From Methanobacteriota archaeon (GTDB lineage Archaea; Thermoplasmatota; Poseidoniia; Poseidoniales; Thalassarchaeaceae): 64,000 nucleotides of DNA. Shown piece by piece: positions 8,252-17,078 of the stretch. The notes beneath the pieces were generated by a model. The model was not told where the DNA came from and ran no database searches. It saw only the letters and a list, made by a program, of their open reading frames with translations. The position numbers and the translations under genes are program-made. The stretch covers positions 62,001-126,000 of the forward strand of contig JAAZXW010000009.1 in the NCBI GenBank assembly GCA_014239955.1, given 5' to 3'. Position 1 is the stretch's first letter, and each line of letters begins with the position of its first letter.

Positions 8252-9247
8252 ATGATTGACGACGACCCCCAATCCGAGCCCCCTATCATCATCGCAAAGG
8301 GCATGCGGAAGATGTACGGCCCTCATTTGGCTCTGGATGACATCAACTTGGAGATACCCAGGGGTGCAGTAGGCATTCTGGGCCCGAACGGAGCCGGAAA
8401 GTCCACCCTCTTCAAGTGCCTACTGGGGCTAATCACCACCACCTCGGGAGAGGGCTCGGTACTCGGATACGATATTCGGACCCAGGGCGAACAGATCAGA
8501 TCCAAGATAGGGTACATGCCGGAGTACAACTCTCTCGACCCAAACCTGTTCGCAGTCGATCAGGTCAGATACGCTGGAGAACTCCTGGGGATGAACCCGA
8601 AGAATGCGACCCAAAGGGCCCACGAGGTCTTGGAGTACGTCGGCCTCAAGGACCAGAGATACAGGAAGATAGAGACATTCAGCACGGGGATGCTCCAAGC
8701 CACTAAGCTGGCATGCGCACTAGTCCACGACCCTGATATCCTGATATGCGACGAGCCAACAAATGGACTGGACCAGAGAGCAAGAGAGTTCATGCTCCAG
8801 ACCCTCAATAGAACGGTCCGAGAGGGAAACAGATCCGTTCTGATGAGCAGCCACGTAATGGATGACGTGCAGGATTTATGCGATAGCATAGTGATGATTC
8901 ACAAAGGGAAGATAGTGATCCAGAGCAGTATTGAGGACCTCGTCGAGCAAGTCGACAAGGAGATCGAGATGGTCATATGGGGCGGGGCTAGCAAGATGGA
9001 AAGGGAACTCTCCTCCTTAGGTCTAGAAACTAGGAGGCTCGGCAGGGTAATCCGAATCAAGGTGGAAAACGACTCCACAATCGACAAGGCGCTCGAAGCC
9101 GCCGTTTCGGCCGGAGTACAAGTCCGTCAGATGAAGGAATACGAACCGGATCTGGAAGATGTCTTCCTCTTGGTGATGGATAAGCTGGGGGCGCAGATAA
9201 AGGGAACAGGTGATCTGATGACGGCCGGGCACACTGGGGGCGTCTGA
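8252..9247 (+). CDS. ABC transporter ATP-binding protein (first of two)
   Basis: 331 residues. Walker A GPNGAGKST lies at residues 44-52, the signature is a variant FSTGMLQ rather than LSGGQ, and Walker B with catalytic Glu is ILICDEPTNGLD, followed by the switch His in SSHVMDD. The C-terminal 80 residues are a small regulatory domain typical of ABC-2 exporters (DrrA/CcmA-like). It is followed without a gap by its permease. The repeated ATPase-permease pairing suggests a heteromeric exporter; the substrate is unknown. Confidence 0.9.
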   Translation: MIDDDPQSEPPIIIAKGMRKMYGPHLALDDINLEIPRGAVGILGPNGAGKSTLFKCLLGLITTTSGEGSVLGYDIRTQGEQIRSKIGYMPEYNSLDPNLFAVDQVRYAGELLGMNPKNATQRAHEVLEYVGLKDQRYRKIETFSTGMLQATKLACALVHDPDILICDEPTNGLDQRAREFMLQTLNRTVREGNRSVLMSSHVMDDVQDLCDSIVMIHKGKIVIQSSIEDLVEQVDKEIEMVIWGGASKMERELSSLGLETRRLGRVIRIKVENDSTIDKALEAAVSAGVQVRQMKEYEPDLEDVFLLVMDKLGAQIKGTGDLMTAGHTGGV

Positions 9248-10258
9248 TTGCCCGAAGAGCAAGTCGACCTCGAGGGAGGGGTGACTCGAATGGAAGCTGC
9301 ATTCGGCTCCGGGGATGGGGACGAGGAAGCGACTGCCGTCGTGGCGAAGTCAAAAGCGTCCCTCGGACAAATTTTCGAGCAGACCTACCGCCCATGGGAC
9401 GGCGAACTCGGTCCGAGGTGGATGAGGAACTATGCCATCTTCAGGCATCACGTTTACGGCGTTTTCACCAGCAAGGGGCATAGGCAATACCACCCCATGG
9501 TAAGACTCCTGATTCTGATTATCTTCCTAGCTTCCCTGACTCCCATACCAATGCTTTTCCTGTCATCATTTATCGGTGATGATGGGGGCTTCTTCGAGAA
9601 GATGTGGGGGATTAATCGATACAACCTGTGGGGGCAAGTCCTAGGATACTTCCCTCGGAACCTATGCATGTGGCCACTTCTAACAGCGGTCGTCGTTGGG
9701 GGGATGATCTCCGACGACAGGCAGCATGGGACGAGTGCGATATACTTCTCAAGACCAATTTCGAGGCTAGACTACACGTCCATGAAGTACCTAAGCGTGG
9801 CAATAATCCTCGGATTCGTCATTGTTTTCTCGTACTTCGCATACTACACAAGTGCAATCGTGTTCAAGGCAGAGGGATGGGCATACCTTGCCGACACCCT
9901 ACCAATTTTCCTCGGAGGAATGCTTGCCGGCTCCATTCTGGTAATCACTTACACCTCGATAGGACTGGCACTCTCCAGCATCAGCCAAAGCCGATTCTTC
10001 GCTGCGATAGGCTTCCTGAGCATAATCTATGGCACCAAGCTGGTCTCGCTACTGGTTGAGCTCCAGTTCGGAACCACCGTCATGTACGCAACTAGCCCAT
10101 ACGACTGTCTTGCCCATACTGGGCAGTTCCTACTGGGAATCCCCTCCAACTACGAACACCCCGTATCAATCTCTGTTGTGTCCCTTATGGCGATGAACTC
10201 CATTTCGATATGGCTCCTCGTCTCGCGAGTCACTTCTCTGGAGGTCACTAGGGAATGA
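9248..10258 (+). CDS. ABC-2 type permease (first)
   Basis: 336 residues starting at TTG 9248, immediately after the ATPase stop; ATG at 9290 is an alternative. A cytoplasmic N-terminus (about 75 residues, with QTYRPWDGELGPRW) is followed by six or so hydrophobic segments from MVRLLILIIFLASLTPIP onward. GMISDDRQHGTSAIYFSRPISRLDY is the typical ABC-2 cytoplasmic loop (GTxxxxxSRPISR pattern). The stop overlaps the next ATPase start by four bases (ATGA), indicating translational coupling. Acts with the flanking ATPases in the cytoplasmic membrane. Confidence 0.87.
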   Translation: MPEEQVDLEGGVTRMEAAFGSGDGDEEATAVVAKSKASLGQIFEQTYRPWDGELGPRWMRNYAIFRHHVYGVFTSKGHRQYHPMVRLLILIIFLASLTPIPMLFLSSFIGDDGGFFEKMWGINRYNLWGQVLGYFPRNLCMWPLLTAVVVGGMISDDRQHGTSAIYFSRPISRLDYTSMKYLSVAIILGFVIVFSYFAYYTSAIVFKAEGWAYLADTLPIFLGGMLAGSILVITYTSIGLALSSISQSRFFAAIGFLSIIYGTKLVSLLVELQFGTTVMYATSPYDCLAHTGQFLLGIPSNYEHPVSISVVSLMAMNSISIWLLVSRVTSLEVTRE

Positions 10259-11202
10259 CAATGGGGCAACAAGACCCACCAGCGGTCCTCATCGACCAGG
10301 TCTCGAAGTGGTACGGGCAGGTGATCGGGATCAACGACCTCTCGTTGGCGATTGACGGCGGTGTGACTGGTGTTTTGGGCCCCAATGGGGCTGGCAAGTC
10401 CACTTTGTTCAAGCTAATGATGGGGAGAATCAAGCCCAGCCAGGGTTCTGTCAGACTTTTCGGAGTTGACCCTTGGAAAAACACGTCCCCCTACAGGCGA
10501 GTCGGCTATGTCAGCGAATCCGAGAAACTCTACGAGTGGATGACGGCACTGGACTTCGTCACCACCCTAGCCAGGCTACATGGAATGACTAGGGAGGAAG
10601 CAACAGAAAGGTCTGCACACGTTCTCGAATTCGTTGGCCTGACAGATGTCATGCACAAGGAACTAGGCAAGTTCAGCAAGGGCATGAGGCAGAGGGTGAA
10701 GATTGCCCACGCATTGGTTCACGATCCAGACCTACTCATCCTCGACGAACCTCTGCATGGGTGCGATCCACTAGCCAGGACCAGCATAATGAGCGTCATT
10801 CGCGAGTTGGGCGAGCAGGGCAAGACAATCCTAATCTCAAGCCATATTCTCGAGGAGATAGAGCGTATCACCGAGCAGATCGTGATTCTACACAACGGCC
10901 GTTTGCTCGCCATAGGAAACTTGCATGCGATAAGGGGTCTCCTGGACAAGCACCCCCATAGGATCCTGATCAACTGCGAGGATCCCAGAAGCATGGCTAA
11001 CCTGTTCGTAACCGAGGAACCGGTTTTCGGGGTCAGGTTCCCCAGAGAAGGCCAATTGGAAATCCAAACAAATGACCTATCCGCAGCACACGCGGTCCTG
11101 CCATCGATCGTCGTAAGCTCCAACCAGAAGATCACGAGCATCGAGAATCCGGATGACAACCTCGACTCCCTCCTGGGATACCTAATCAAGGAGGGCAGCT
11201 GA
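10255..11202 (+). CDS. ABC transporter ATP-binding protein (second of two)
   Basis: 315 residues; start ATG overlaps the preceding stop, with a second ATG at 10261. Walker A GPNGAGKST, signature FSKGMRQR, Walker B LLILDEPLHGCDP (Cys where most relatives have Leu in GLDP), and switch His in SSHILEE. The C-terminal extension resembles that of the first ATPase. Its stop overlaps the following permease ATG by one base, so the four transporter genes form a tight operon. Confidence 0.9.
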   Translation: MTMGQQDPPAVLIDQVSKWYGQVIGINDLSLAIDGGVTGVLGPNGAGKSTLFKLMMGRIKPSQGSVRLFGVDPWKNTSPYRRVGYVSESEKLYEWMTALDFVTTLARLHGMTREEATERSAHVLEFVGLTDVMHKELGKFSKGMRQRVKIAHALVHDPDLLILDEPLHGCDPLARTSIMSVIRELGEQGKTILISSHILEEIERITEQIVILHNGRLLAIGNLHAIRGLLDKHPHRILINCEDPRSMANLFVTEEPVFGVRFPREGQLEIQTNDLSAAHAVLPSIVVSSNQKITSIENPDDNLDSLLGYLIKEGS

Positions 11203-12911
11203 TGGACCGAAAGGGCAAGCCTCTGTCCGAGACGGTTTGGACCAGGATGGACCGGAAGGCAGGAGCCGTAATCGAACTCACCATCAGGCAACTCAGACAC
11301 CGCATATCGACATGGGTTGTATTGGGCGTCGGGGTACTCCTGATGGCCCTACTTCTGATCTTCTACATCGATTCGGTCAGGGAGTCCTTCGAACCCATCG
11401 ATAACGACGGGGACAGCGAGGACAATGACGGCGATGGGTATCCAATGGGTCAAGAGAGGAAGTACGGCACACCCGACTGGAACTCTGACCTGTATCCCGG
11501 GGCAAGCGTATTCATCCCCGAGAGCGATATTGACTGGAACGATGCAGACAGGACACAATTTGGTAACAAGTCTTGGGAGGGCAGTGCGTTCTTCGAGGCA
11601 TCATGGGTCGACGACCAATACGCCGGGGAATGGTGGGATTCCCACGTAGACTGGAAGCTGAACCAGGAAGGCATACCAGAACTGACCGATTGCTCCGATT
11701 GGGAGTTGGAAGAGATCATTGAAGCCATCTGGGCCGATGCCTGCGACCTCGGAGACGATGATGGGGATGGCATGACCACGTACTACGTGGCAGGAAAGTG
11801 GAGGGGCGAGGGGGTTGCCACCGTGCCAGAGGATTACTACCTCTCATGGGGATTCTGGACCGAGGAGGTGTACGTCGAGCCCGACCCTCCCGAGATGTAC
11901 ATCAACGAAGACGGGATAGACTGCTTCGATGGACTCATCCTCAGAGGTCCGGGTTGGGAGGACAGCCGGGTCGACTGCCCATCGGAGGCCAGAATCTCCG
12001 GCAGCCATGGGTTCGATGACGACGGCGACTGCCTTGCTGCCAACGAAGGCAACGGGGACGATGACAATGGGAATGGCGTCATATGCGACGTCCAATGGAT
12101 CGCATCAAACGGCGTCGTAACAAGAATCGAAGCGGACGACCTGGTCGACGAGGATCCAGACGAGCAGGAATACATAGGCGAGCTCGGCCATCGGACTTTC
12201 GTCATCGCAGTCGGGAAGATGGCATTCGTCATCCTACTCGGTCTCTTCATCCCGCTGTTCCTGTCCCTTGGCCTGGTGAGGGACGAGACCGAGAACGGGA
12301 CCCTTCACCTACTCCTCTCCAAGCCGATACATCGAGCCGAGTTCATCATCTACCGATTGATGGGCTATCTGGCAGTCTCTGGCAGCTACGTGATCGGACT
12401 CTCCCTTGTCGTGGGGCTGATCTCATCGATCCTGGGTCCCGGGGACCAAATAATCCGCTTCTCGGACATTCCCGTTTGGATAGGGATAGGGGCCGCCACC
12501 ACCCTGGTCCTAGCTGCCTATGGGTCGATGTTCAATGCCATGGGCCTGATCTCACCCAAGTATGGCGTCTACCTGTGCATCGTCTTCGGAATATGGGAAT
12601 TCATGATGGGGAGCTTCTCCATACTCAATCCCAATTGGACCGTGGCGAGCGTCTCGATATCCCACTGGGCCCTCCAGATGATCGATGCAGTTGTCCTCCT
12701 AGCATGGCCGGACACCATCCAGTGGGCCGAGATGGACAGGGCATTCGAGATTGACTCGGGACTGTCCGTGTTCTGGCAGCCCCCTGTGCATACGCTAGGC
12801 ACCGCATCAGCGGGAATCGCCCTCCTGAACAGCTTGGTGGTCCTTCTGCTGGTCTCCGTCGTGTGGATATTCATCGCCAAGTCAGTCTTCAGCCGCAGGG
12901 AGATAATGTGA
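11202..12911 (+). CDS. ABC-2 type permease with large Asp-rich extracytoplasmic insert (second)
   Basis: 569 residues. One TM helix at about residues 33-55 (TWVVLGVGVLLMALLLIFY) is followed by about 275 hydrophilic residues, then five or six TM helices from about 335. The membrane core has LVRDETENGTLHLLLSKPIHRAEF, the ABC-2 permease loop. The inserted region holds several Asp/Gly/Asn loops (DNDGDSEDNDGDGY, GDDDGDGM, GFDDDGDCLAANEGNGDDDNGNG), like calcium-binding type 3 or dockerin-type loops, plus scattered Trp and Cys. The insert is predicted to face outside and may bind calcium or substrate. Confidence 0.85.
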   Translation: MDRKGKPLSETVWTRMDRKAGAVIELTIRQLRHRISTWVVLGVGVLLMALLLIFYIDSVRESFEPIDNDGDSEDNDGDGYPMGQERKYGTPDWNSDLYPGASVFIPESDIDWNDADRTQFGNKSWEGSAFFEASWVDDQYAGEWWDSHVDWKLNQEGIPELTDCSDWELEEIIEAIWADACDLGDDDGDGMTTYYVAGKWRGEGVATVPEDYYLSWGFWTEEVYVEPDPPEMYINEDGIDCFDGLILRGPGWEDSRVDCPSEARISGSHGFDDDGDCLAANEGNGDDDNGNGVICDVQWIASNGVVTRIEADDLVDEDPDEQEYIGELGHRTFVIAVGKMAFVILLGLFIPLFLSLGLVRDETENGTLHLLLSKPIHRAEFIIYRLMGYLAVSGSYVIGLSLVVGLISSILGPGDQIIRFSDIPVWIGIGAATTLVLAAYGSMFNAMGLISPKYGVYLCIVFGIWEFMMGSFSILNPNWTVASVSISHWALQMIDAVVLLAWPDTIQWAEMDRAFEIDSGLSVFWQPPVHTLGTASAGIALLNSLVVLLLVSVVWIFIAKSVFSRREIM

Positions 12912-14107
12912 TGGCCATTCTGGATAATCCAACAAAGTTCGAGGGGGACTTCTCGTCACTCTGGCGCTTGGACGTGATGCCCCCGATTCACGGGCTCTCA
13001 TGGTGGTGGTACTGGGTTCTGATCCTCGTCCCGGATCCGAACAATTCGAAAAGGAGTCGACAATTGATGACACTGTGGTCGACCAAGGAGACGAAGGCAG
13101 TCAGGGTGAGCGGGCACTGGTGGAAGCCCGGCTCGAGGATGCACAAGGATGACCATGGCGGCTTCGTAATCCCCGGAATGGTCTGCGCGTGGTGGTACGA
13201 TGGCGAGGAGATGCACGAGCCACTGACCATGCGCGAGTGTCGCATGGCCGTCGTTAGCGACGAGCACCCACTCTGGCCGGGGGATGGCGATGGGCTCGGG
13301 GCAGGGGCAATCGTCCCAATAGACAGGGAGGATCTCTCGATGGGCATGAATCCCGGGAACGAGTCAATGTGGCTCAGCCTGTCGAGTGACAAGGATGCCC
13401 GCTCAAGAGGTGCACCTTCCAAATTCGATGCCCATCTCACACCTTGGTGGGGCCCTCCGAGCGAGCTCACATACAGGAACAACGAGATCTCACTTGGAAT
13501 GGGTTACGATATACTCAGGCTCCAGGGGATGAAGTCGCGACTGGTGGTCGATGGCGAGGAGTTCGAGGGTACGGCATACTTCCAGAAGGTCACCGTGCAG
13601 GCCCCATCCGCCCCTTGGTTCTGGGGAATGGTGCACTTCGACGATGGATCGTACCTCGATTGGTTCATGCCTCACATTACTCCACTCTCTACTGTCAAGG
13701 ATGACAAGCCATGGCGCAAGAGGGACACGTTCAGAGTTCCACTGAAAACTGCCGGCGTATTCCATGATAGGGTAAGGGGAAGAACTGAGGAGTTTGATAA
13801 CTGCGAGGTCGATTTGCAGAAGTCCGATCAAGGACTCTTGGATCCTCAAGGGAACTTGCTCCCTATCTTCAATATCAGAGTCTGGAACGACGATACCGAG
13901 ATTCTGATGGGGATTAGAGCAGTGAGCCGAGCAAGATGGACGTTCGATCAACCAACTCGAGGAGGGCTAGTGAGTCATCTCACTTACAACGAGTATCCAT
14001 TCGAGGTATTCTCCCTTTCCATTAAGGACAAAGAGGGACATAGGTCTCTTGAGGACTATCAGTGGATACATGGAAATGCAGAGCATTCATGGGGGTTCCT
14101 GCATTGA
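12911..14107 (+). CDS. Possible AttH/CrtC-like lipocalin-fold protein
   Basis: 398 residues from ATG 12911, which overlaps the permease TGA in a TGATG arrangement; the frame is open upstream but this start gives ideal coupling. Trp-rich, with HGLSWWWYWVLILVPD and FEGTAYFQKVTVQAP followed by PWFWGMVHFDDGSYLDWF. This pattern (G-x-Y, then W-W-hydrophobic, then dG-l) resembles the AttH / carotenoid 1,2-hydratase superfamily. No signal peptide is evident. Being last in the ABC operon it may handle or modify the exported compound. The family call is tentative. Confidence 0.6.
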   Translation: MAILDNPTKFEGDFSSLWRLDVMPPIHGLSWWWYWVLILVPDPNNSKRSRQLMTLWSTKETKAVRVSGHWWKPGSRMHKDDHGGFVIPGMVCAWWYDGEEMHEPLTMRECRMAVVSDEHPLWPGDGDGLGAGAIVPIDREDLSMGMNPGNESMWLSLSSDKDARSRGAPSKFDAHLTPWWGPPSELTYRNNEISLGMGYDILRLQGMKSRLVVDGEEFEGTAYFQKVTVQAPSAPWFWGMVHFDDGSYLDWFMPHITPLSTVKDDKPWRKRDTFRVPLKTAGVFHDRVRGRTEEFDNCEVDLQKSDQGLLDPQGNLLPIFNIRVWNDDTEILMGIRAVSRARWTFDQPTRGGLVSHLTYNEYPFEVFSLSIKDKEGHRSLEDYQWIHGNAEHSWGFLH

Positions 14108-14148
14108 TTCACAATCTCTTAGAACTAACCATTCATCGAGGAAACTAG

Positions 14149-15099
14149 ATGTCACAATTCATTGAACGATTCAGATCTGAAATCGACTCAGCCGCTGCTC
14201 GTAATGATTTTCCAGAGATTACCGAATCCGAGATCCCAATTTGGAGAGGGGTACCTGCAACCACCTCAATGGCAGACAAATACATCCTAGCACTCACGGT
14301 CCTCCTAGTACACGTAGTCTTCTTCCTCGGTGAACTGCTAGACTCTCCGGATGGAGAAGGTCAGGCCAACTTCTTACTTTCTGTAGTCATGTGGCTAATC
14401 GACACAACCGGAGTTATGGGCTTCGTAATCTGCATGCTACTACTGACCAAGATCAATCACTATGCAAACTTCTCAACCTCGGGAGGTTGGACAACATCAT
14501 GGCTTCTAGTGACCTGCTCAATCCCTCTATTTTGGAAATTGATGGATATTATCGAGTGGATTGGGGGTTTTGCCGGCTCTGATATCACAAATCCACTTCC
14601 AACGTGGAATTTCTCTTGGTTCGCACCGTTAGGGGTATTTTCGTTCCTTGTAATGGTGACCTTCACCCTCCTATACCAACGCTCCTTCCAGTACGCAATA
14701 ACCGACAAAAGAATTCACATTCGCCAGAGCTTCCTGTACTTCGAAACCAGTGCGCATGGGATCTCATACCAGAAAGTGGAGAATCTCAAGGCAGACCCCA
14801 CTATCCTGGGACGCCTACTTGGATATGGGAACATCCACGTTGTCACCGGCTCTGGCGTCGGTCTGCAGGTTGAGTCACTTGGGATCAATGCAGTAGCCCC
14901 CTCCGAAATTAGGGAGCAATCGAACGGAAAAAGAAGGCTTATTTCCTTCTTACTAGGATGTATTACCGTTCAGAGAAATAGGGCATTGGAGGCAACAGAT
15001 CCAGCCGATTGCCTATTTGGGATACGTCATCCTATGGATGTTTACCGATTGATAAACGAACTAATGGACTCGAACGTCGGATTAGCCGTGGAAAACTAA
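14149..15099 (+). CDS. Membrane protein with bacterial PH (DUF304-like) domain
   Basis: 316 residues. Four hydrophobic segments lie at about 43-63, 76-103, 113-132 and 160-185. They are followed by a PH-like domain (about 190-270): YAITDKRIHIRQSF, then GISYQKVENLKADPTILGRLLGYG and NIHVVTGSG, the common form of bPH_2 domains in membrane proteins of unknown function. The C-terminus (LFGIRHPMDVYRLINELM) also fits that group. It begins 41 bases after the ABC operon; base composition is slightly more AT-rich, so it may be a separate unit. Confidence 0.75.
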   Translation: MSQFIERFRSEIDSAAARNDFPEITESEIPIWRGVPATTSMADKYILALTVLLVHVVFFLGELLDSPDGEGQANFLLSVVMWLIDTTGVMGFVICMLLLTKINHYANFSTSGGWTTSWLLVTCSIPLFWKLMDIIEWIGGFAGSDITNPLPTWNFSWFAPLGVFSFLVMVTFTLLYQRSFQYAITDKRIHIRQSFLYFETSAHGISYQKVENLKADPTILGRLLGYGNIHVVTGSGVGLQVESLGINAVAPSEIREQSNGKRRLISFLLGCITVQRNRALEATDPADCLFGIRHPMDVYRLINELMDSNVGLAVEN

Positions 15100-15164
15100 C
15101 CTAATTGGATAGTATTTCTCTACCAAGTACTCCGCACCGTTCATAACCCCGAGTCCTTCCACCG

Positions 15165-15180
15165 ATAATGGGGCCATTAT
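15165..15180. repeat. Short palindrome at a translation start
   Basis: ATAATGG, GG, CCATTAT: 7-bp perfect arms ending in the ATG of the TPR gene at 15179. Possible operator or start-masking hairpin; short enough to be coincidental. Confidence 0.35.
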
Positions 15181-15724
15181 GCCGGATGAGGATACGATTA
15201 CTAAGGCTGCACAGTGCATAACGCAGGGAGATTTCATGGGTGCAATGGGGATTTTTGAAGAGCATATTAGTTCTAATCGAGATGATCCAGCAGGTTACCA
15301 CGGTTGGGCTGAATCAGCACTCTTTGAGATACAGGAGAACGGAAACTTCGACGAGAAGGGTAACGACAGAATCAACGAGGGACAGGTTGCTGCGTATTTC
15401 AAGAAGGCCGCTGCACTAGATTCTGAGAGCACTGAGTATCAAGCCGCCTATGCAAATGTATTAATCGAGTTCGACAGGATTCCAATGGCAATCAGGGAAC
15501 TAAAGAAGCTCAAGGAGCTAGGGGACTCTTCAGACGATTTCGATGTGACACAGGACCTCTACCAAGCAGCCAAGATGCTGATTGATAATATCGACTTCAA
15601 GACAAACTTCGACAGGAGTGAGGGGTTTGCCAAGCAATTCCTTCCCGTGGCAGTCGAATTCGCACTTCTCGGCATGGGCTTCGCCTCTGCGGAGGAGGCT
15701 CTGGAGTACCTCCAGACCGAGTAG
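15179..15724 (+). CDS. TPR-like helical protein
   Basis: 181 residues, acidic. Helical-hairpin periodicity typical of tetratricopeptide repeats is visible: AAQCITQGDFMGAMGIFEEH at the N-terminus, then AAYFKKAAALDSESTEYQ and IPMAIRELKKLKELG. The C-terminal part (about 130-181) is Ala/Leu-rich and does not fit the repeat clearly. No signal peptide or membrane segment. It precedes truA by 12 bases in the same direction. Probably a scaffold; no partner can be named. Confidence 0.7.
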   Translation: MPDEDTITKAAQCITQGDFMGAMGIFEEHISSNRDDPAGYHGWAESALFEIQENGNFDEKGNDRINEGQVAAYFKKAAALDSESTEYQAAYANVLIEFDRIPMAIRELKKLKELGDSSDDFDVTQDLYQAAKMLIDNIDFKTNFDRSEGFAKQFLPVAVEFALLGMGFASAEEALEYLQTE

Positions 15725-15736
15725 GGGGAAATCCGT

Positions 15737-16609
15737 TTGAGCGACCGTTTTCTGGTCGCCATAGGCTATCACGGCCATTCCTTCCATGGATCCCAGGTCC
15801 AGCCTGACGTGGGTACCGTAGAAGGCTCAATGCGCCATGCACTAAGAAGGCTAACTTGGTGGTCTGAGGGCTGCTTGGAGATGTCCAGTAGGACCGATTC
15901 CGGTGTCAGCGTGAGGATGAACCTGGCAAGGATTGACCTGCCCACATCAGTCTCCCAGAAAGCCAGCCAGGAATCTATTGTCCGAGCACTAAACGACCAC
16001 CTCCCAGTGGGTGCTGTCGCTATATCGGCAAATCGCGCACCGGCCGACTCCAAGGTCAGATATGCCGAATCACGCAGGTACCTGTATCGTCTCGAGTCAA
16101 TAGAGGAGTGGCCCTTCGAGAATGACCCAGATGTCATCTCCGAGGCTTGCTCCATGATAGAGGGTGAGAATGACTTCTCCAACCTCTCCAAATTGGAGGA
16201 GGGGGTCGATCCTGTGCGAACAGTAGACGAGTGCGCTCCATGGCTGGCAGAAGATGGCAGAGTTGTTGGATTCTCAATTCAGGCCAAGTCCTTCATCTGG
16301 AACCAAGTCAGGAGGGTCGCATCGGCCTTCTCCGGAATAGCATCCGGGAGAATTGCAATCTCCGATTTAGAATCTGCAATAATTTGTCCGGAGGTGGAGG
16401 TAGACATGGGGAGGGGACCAGCCGAGGGACTCGTATTGTGGGGGATTTCGCACACTGACTTTGAATCCTCATTCTCCGATGATTTGCCCCCTCCCGCGGA
16501 ATTTTCCAGACGTCCGAAGGACTCTCGTGATCACCGCAGGTGGTTGGCCATGTCCCAATACGAGATCGGGGCGCTCTTGGAGAAAGAGTGGCTCGGAAGA
16601 CTCAATTGA
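15737..16609 (+). CDS. truA: tRNA pseudouridine synthase A family
   Basis: Isomerises uridines 38-40 in the tRNA anticodon arm. 290 residues from TTG 15737. The N-terminus FLVAIGYHGHSFHGSQVQP is the TruA start. The catalytic aspartate lies in SSRTDSGVSV, and the substrate-binding YLYRLE and SFIWNQVRRVASA motifs follow in order. The C-terminal 60 residues are less conserved. It runs tail to tail with ribK, overlapping by 8 bases. The enzyme family is clear; the exact target positions are inferred. Confidence 0.9.
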   Translation: MSDRFLVAIGYHGHSFHGSQVQPDVGTVEGSMRHALRRLTWWSEGCLEMSSRTDSGVSVRMNLARIDLPTSVSQKASQESIVRALNDHLPVGAVAISANRAPADSKVRYAESRRYLYRLESIEEWPFENDPDVISEACSMIEGENDFSNLSKLEEGVDPVRTVDECAPWLAEDGRVVGFSIQAKSFIWNQVRRVASAFSGIASGRIAISDLESAIICPEVEVDMGRGPAEGLVLWGISHTDFESSFSDDLPPPAEFSRRPKDSRDHRRWLAMSQYEIGALLEKEWLGRLN

Positions 16610-17036
16610 GATCGATGTCTACCAAGTCCCCGTTCGAACAGGGAAGACTTTCACGCAGGAATGCTCCGGAAATCACCTCCGCAGTACTCGTGTGCCTGGT
16701 TAAATCTGGGATAAGAATCGCGCAATCCACCCACTCCCCTCCGCTATTCCGGATTTTTCCTCTGAAGGCAGTGGCACCTCCGAATGATTTTCCATCCCGT
16801 TCGAATCCACCTATCCTCAGTGGCTCAACAGACTCAGTGGGGAGCCCCTCATCCAGGCCCGATATTACTCGAAGTTGTGAGAACTCTCCCAAGCTCTCAC
16901 TTCCGACTTCGACATTGAGAGTTCCTGGCCAGGCACCTACTCCAAGAACGCCCTTGAACTGGGACTGGTAGTGCTTCTGGGCCATGAAAACATGGGCCCT
17001 GCCCAGTCCGCTGCTGACCGTCCCGCTGATTCGCAC
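16602..17036 (-). CDS. ribK: CTP-dependent riboflavin kinase
   Basis: Archaeal enzyme converting riboflavin to FMN with CTP. 144 residues with the DUF120 signature GTVSSGLGRAHVFMAQKHY followed by QFKGVLGVGAWPGTLNV and GFERDGKSFGGATAFRGKI. The start is GTG 17036; an in-frame TAG four codons upstream excludes a longer form, so the winged-helix domain found in some relatives is absent. It follows the PqqB-like gene on the same strand by about 40 bases. Confidence 0.92.
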   Translation of the reverse strand: MRISGTVSSGLGRAHVFMAQKHYQSQFKGVLGVGAWPGTLNVEVGSESLGEFSQLRVISGLDEGLPTESVEPLRIGGFERDGKSFGGATAFRGKIRNSGGEWVDCAILIPDLTRHTSTAEVISGAFLRESLPCSNGDLVDIDLN

Positions 17037-17078
17037 AAACCCCGACTAGACTGGCGATTCATAATACTCGGCTTGCAT

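Noticed and set aside
11450-12250. Ser-rich minus-strand frames inside the second ABC permease
   Set aside because: They mirror the Asp/Gly-rich insert; no domain and no start context.
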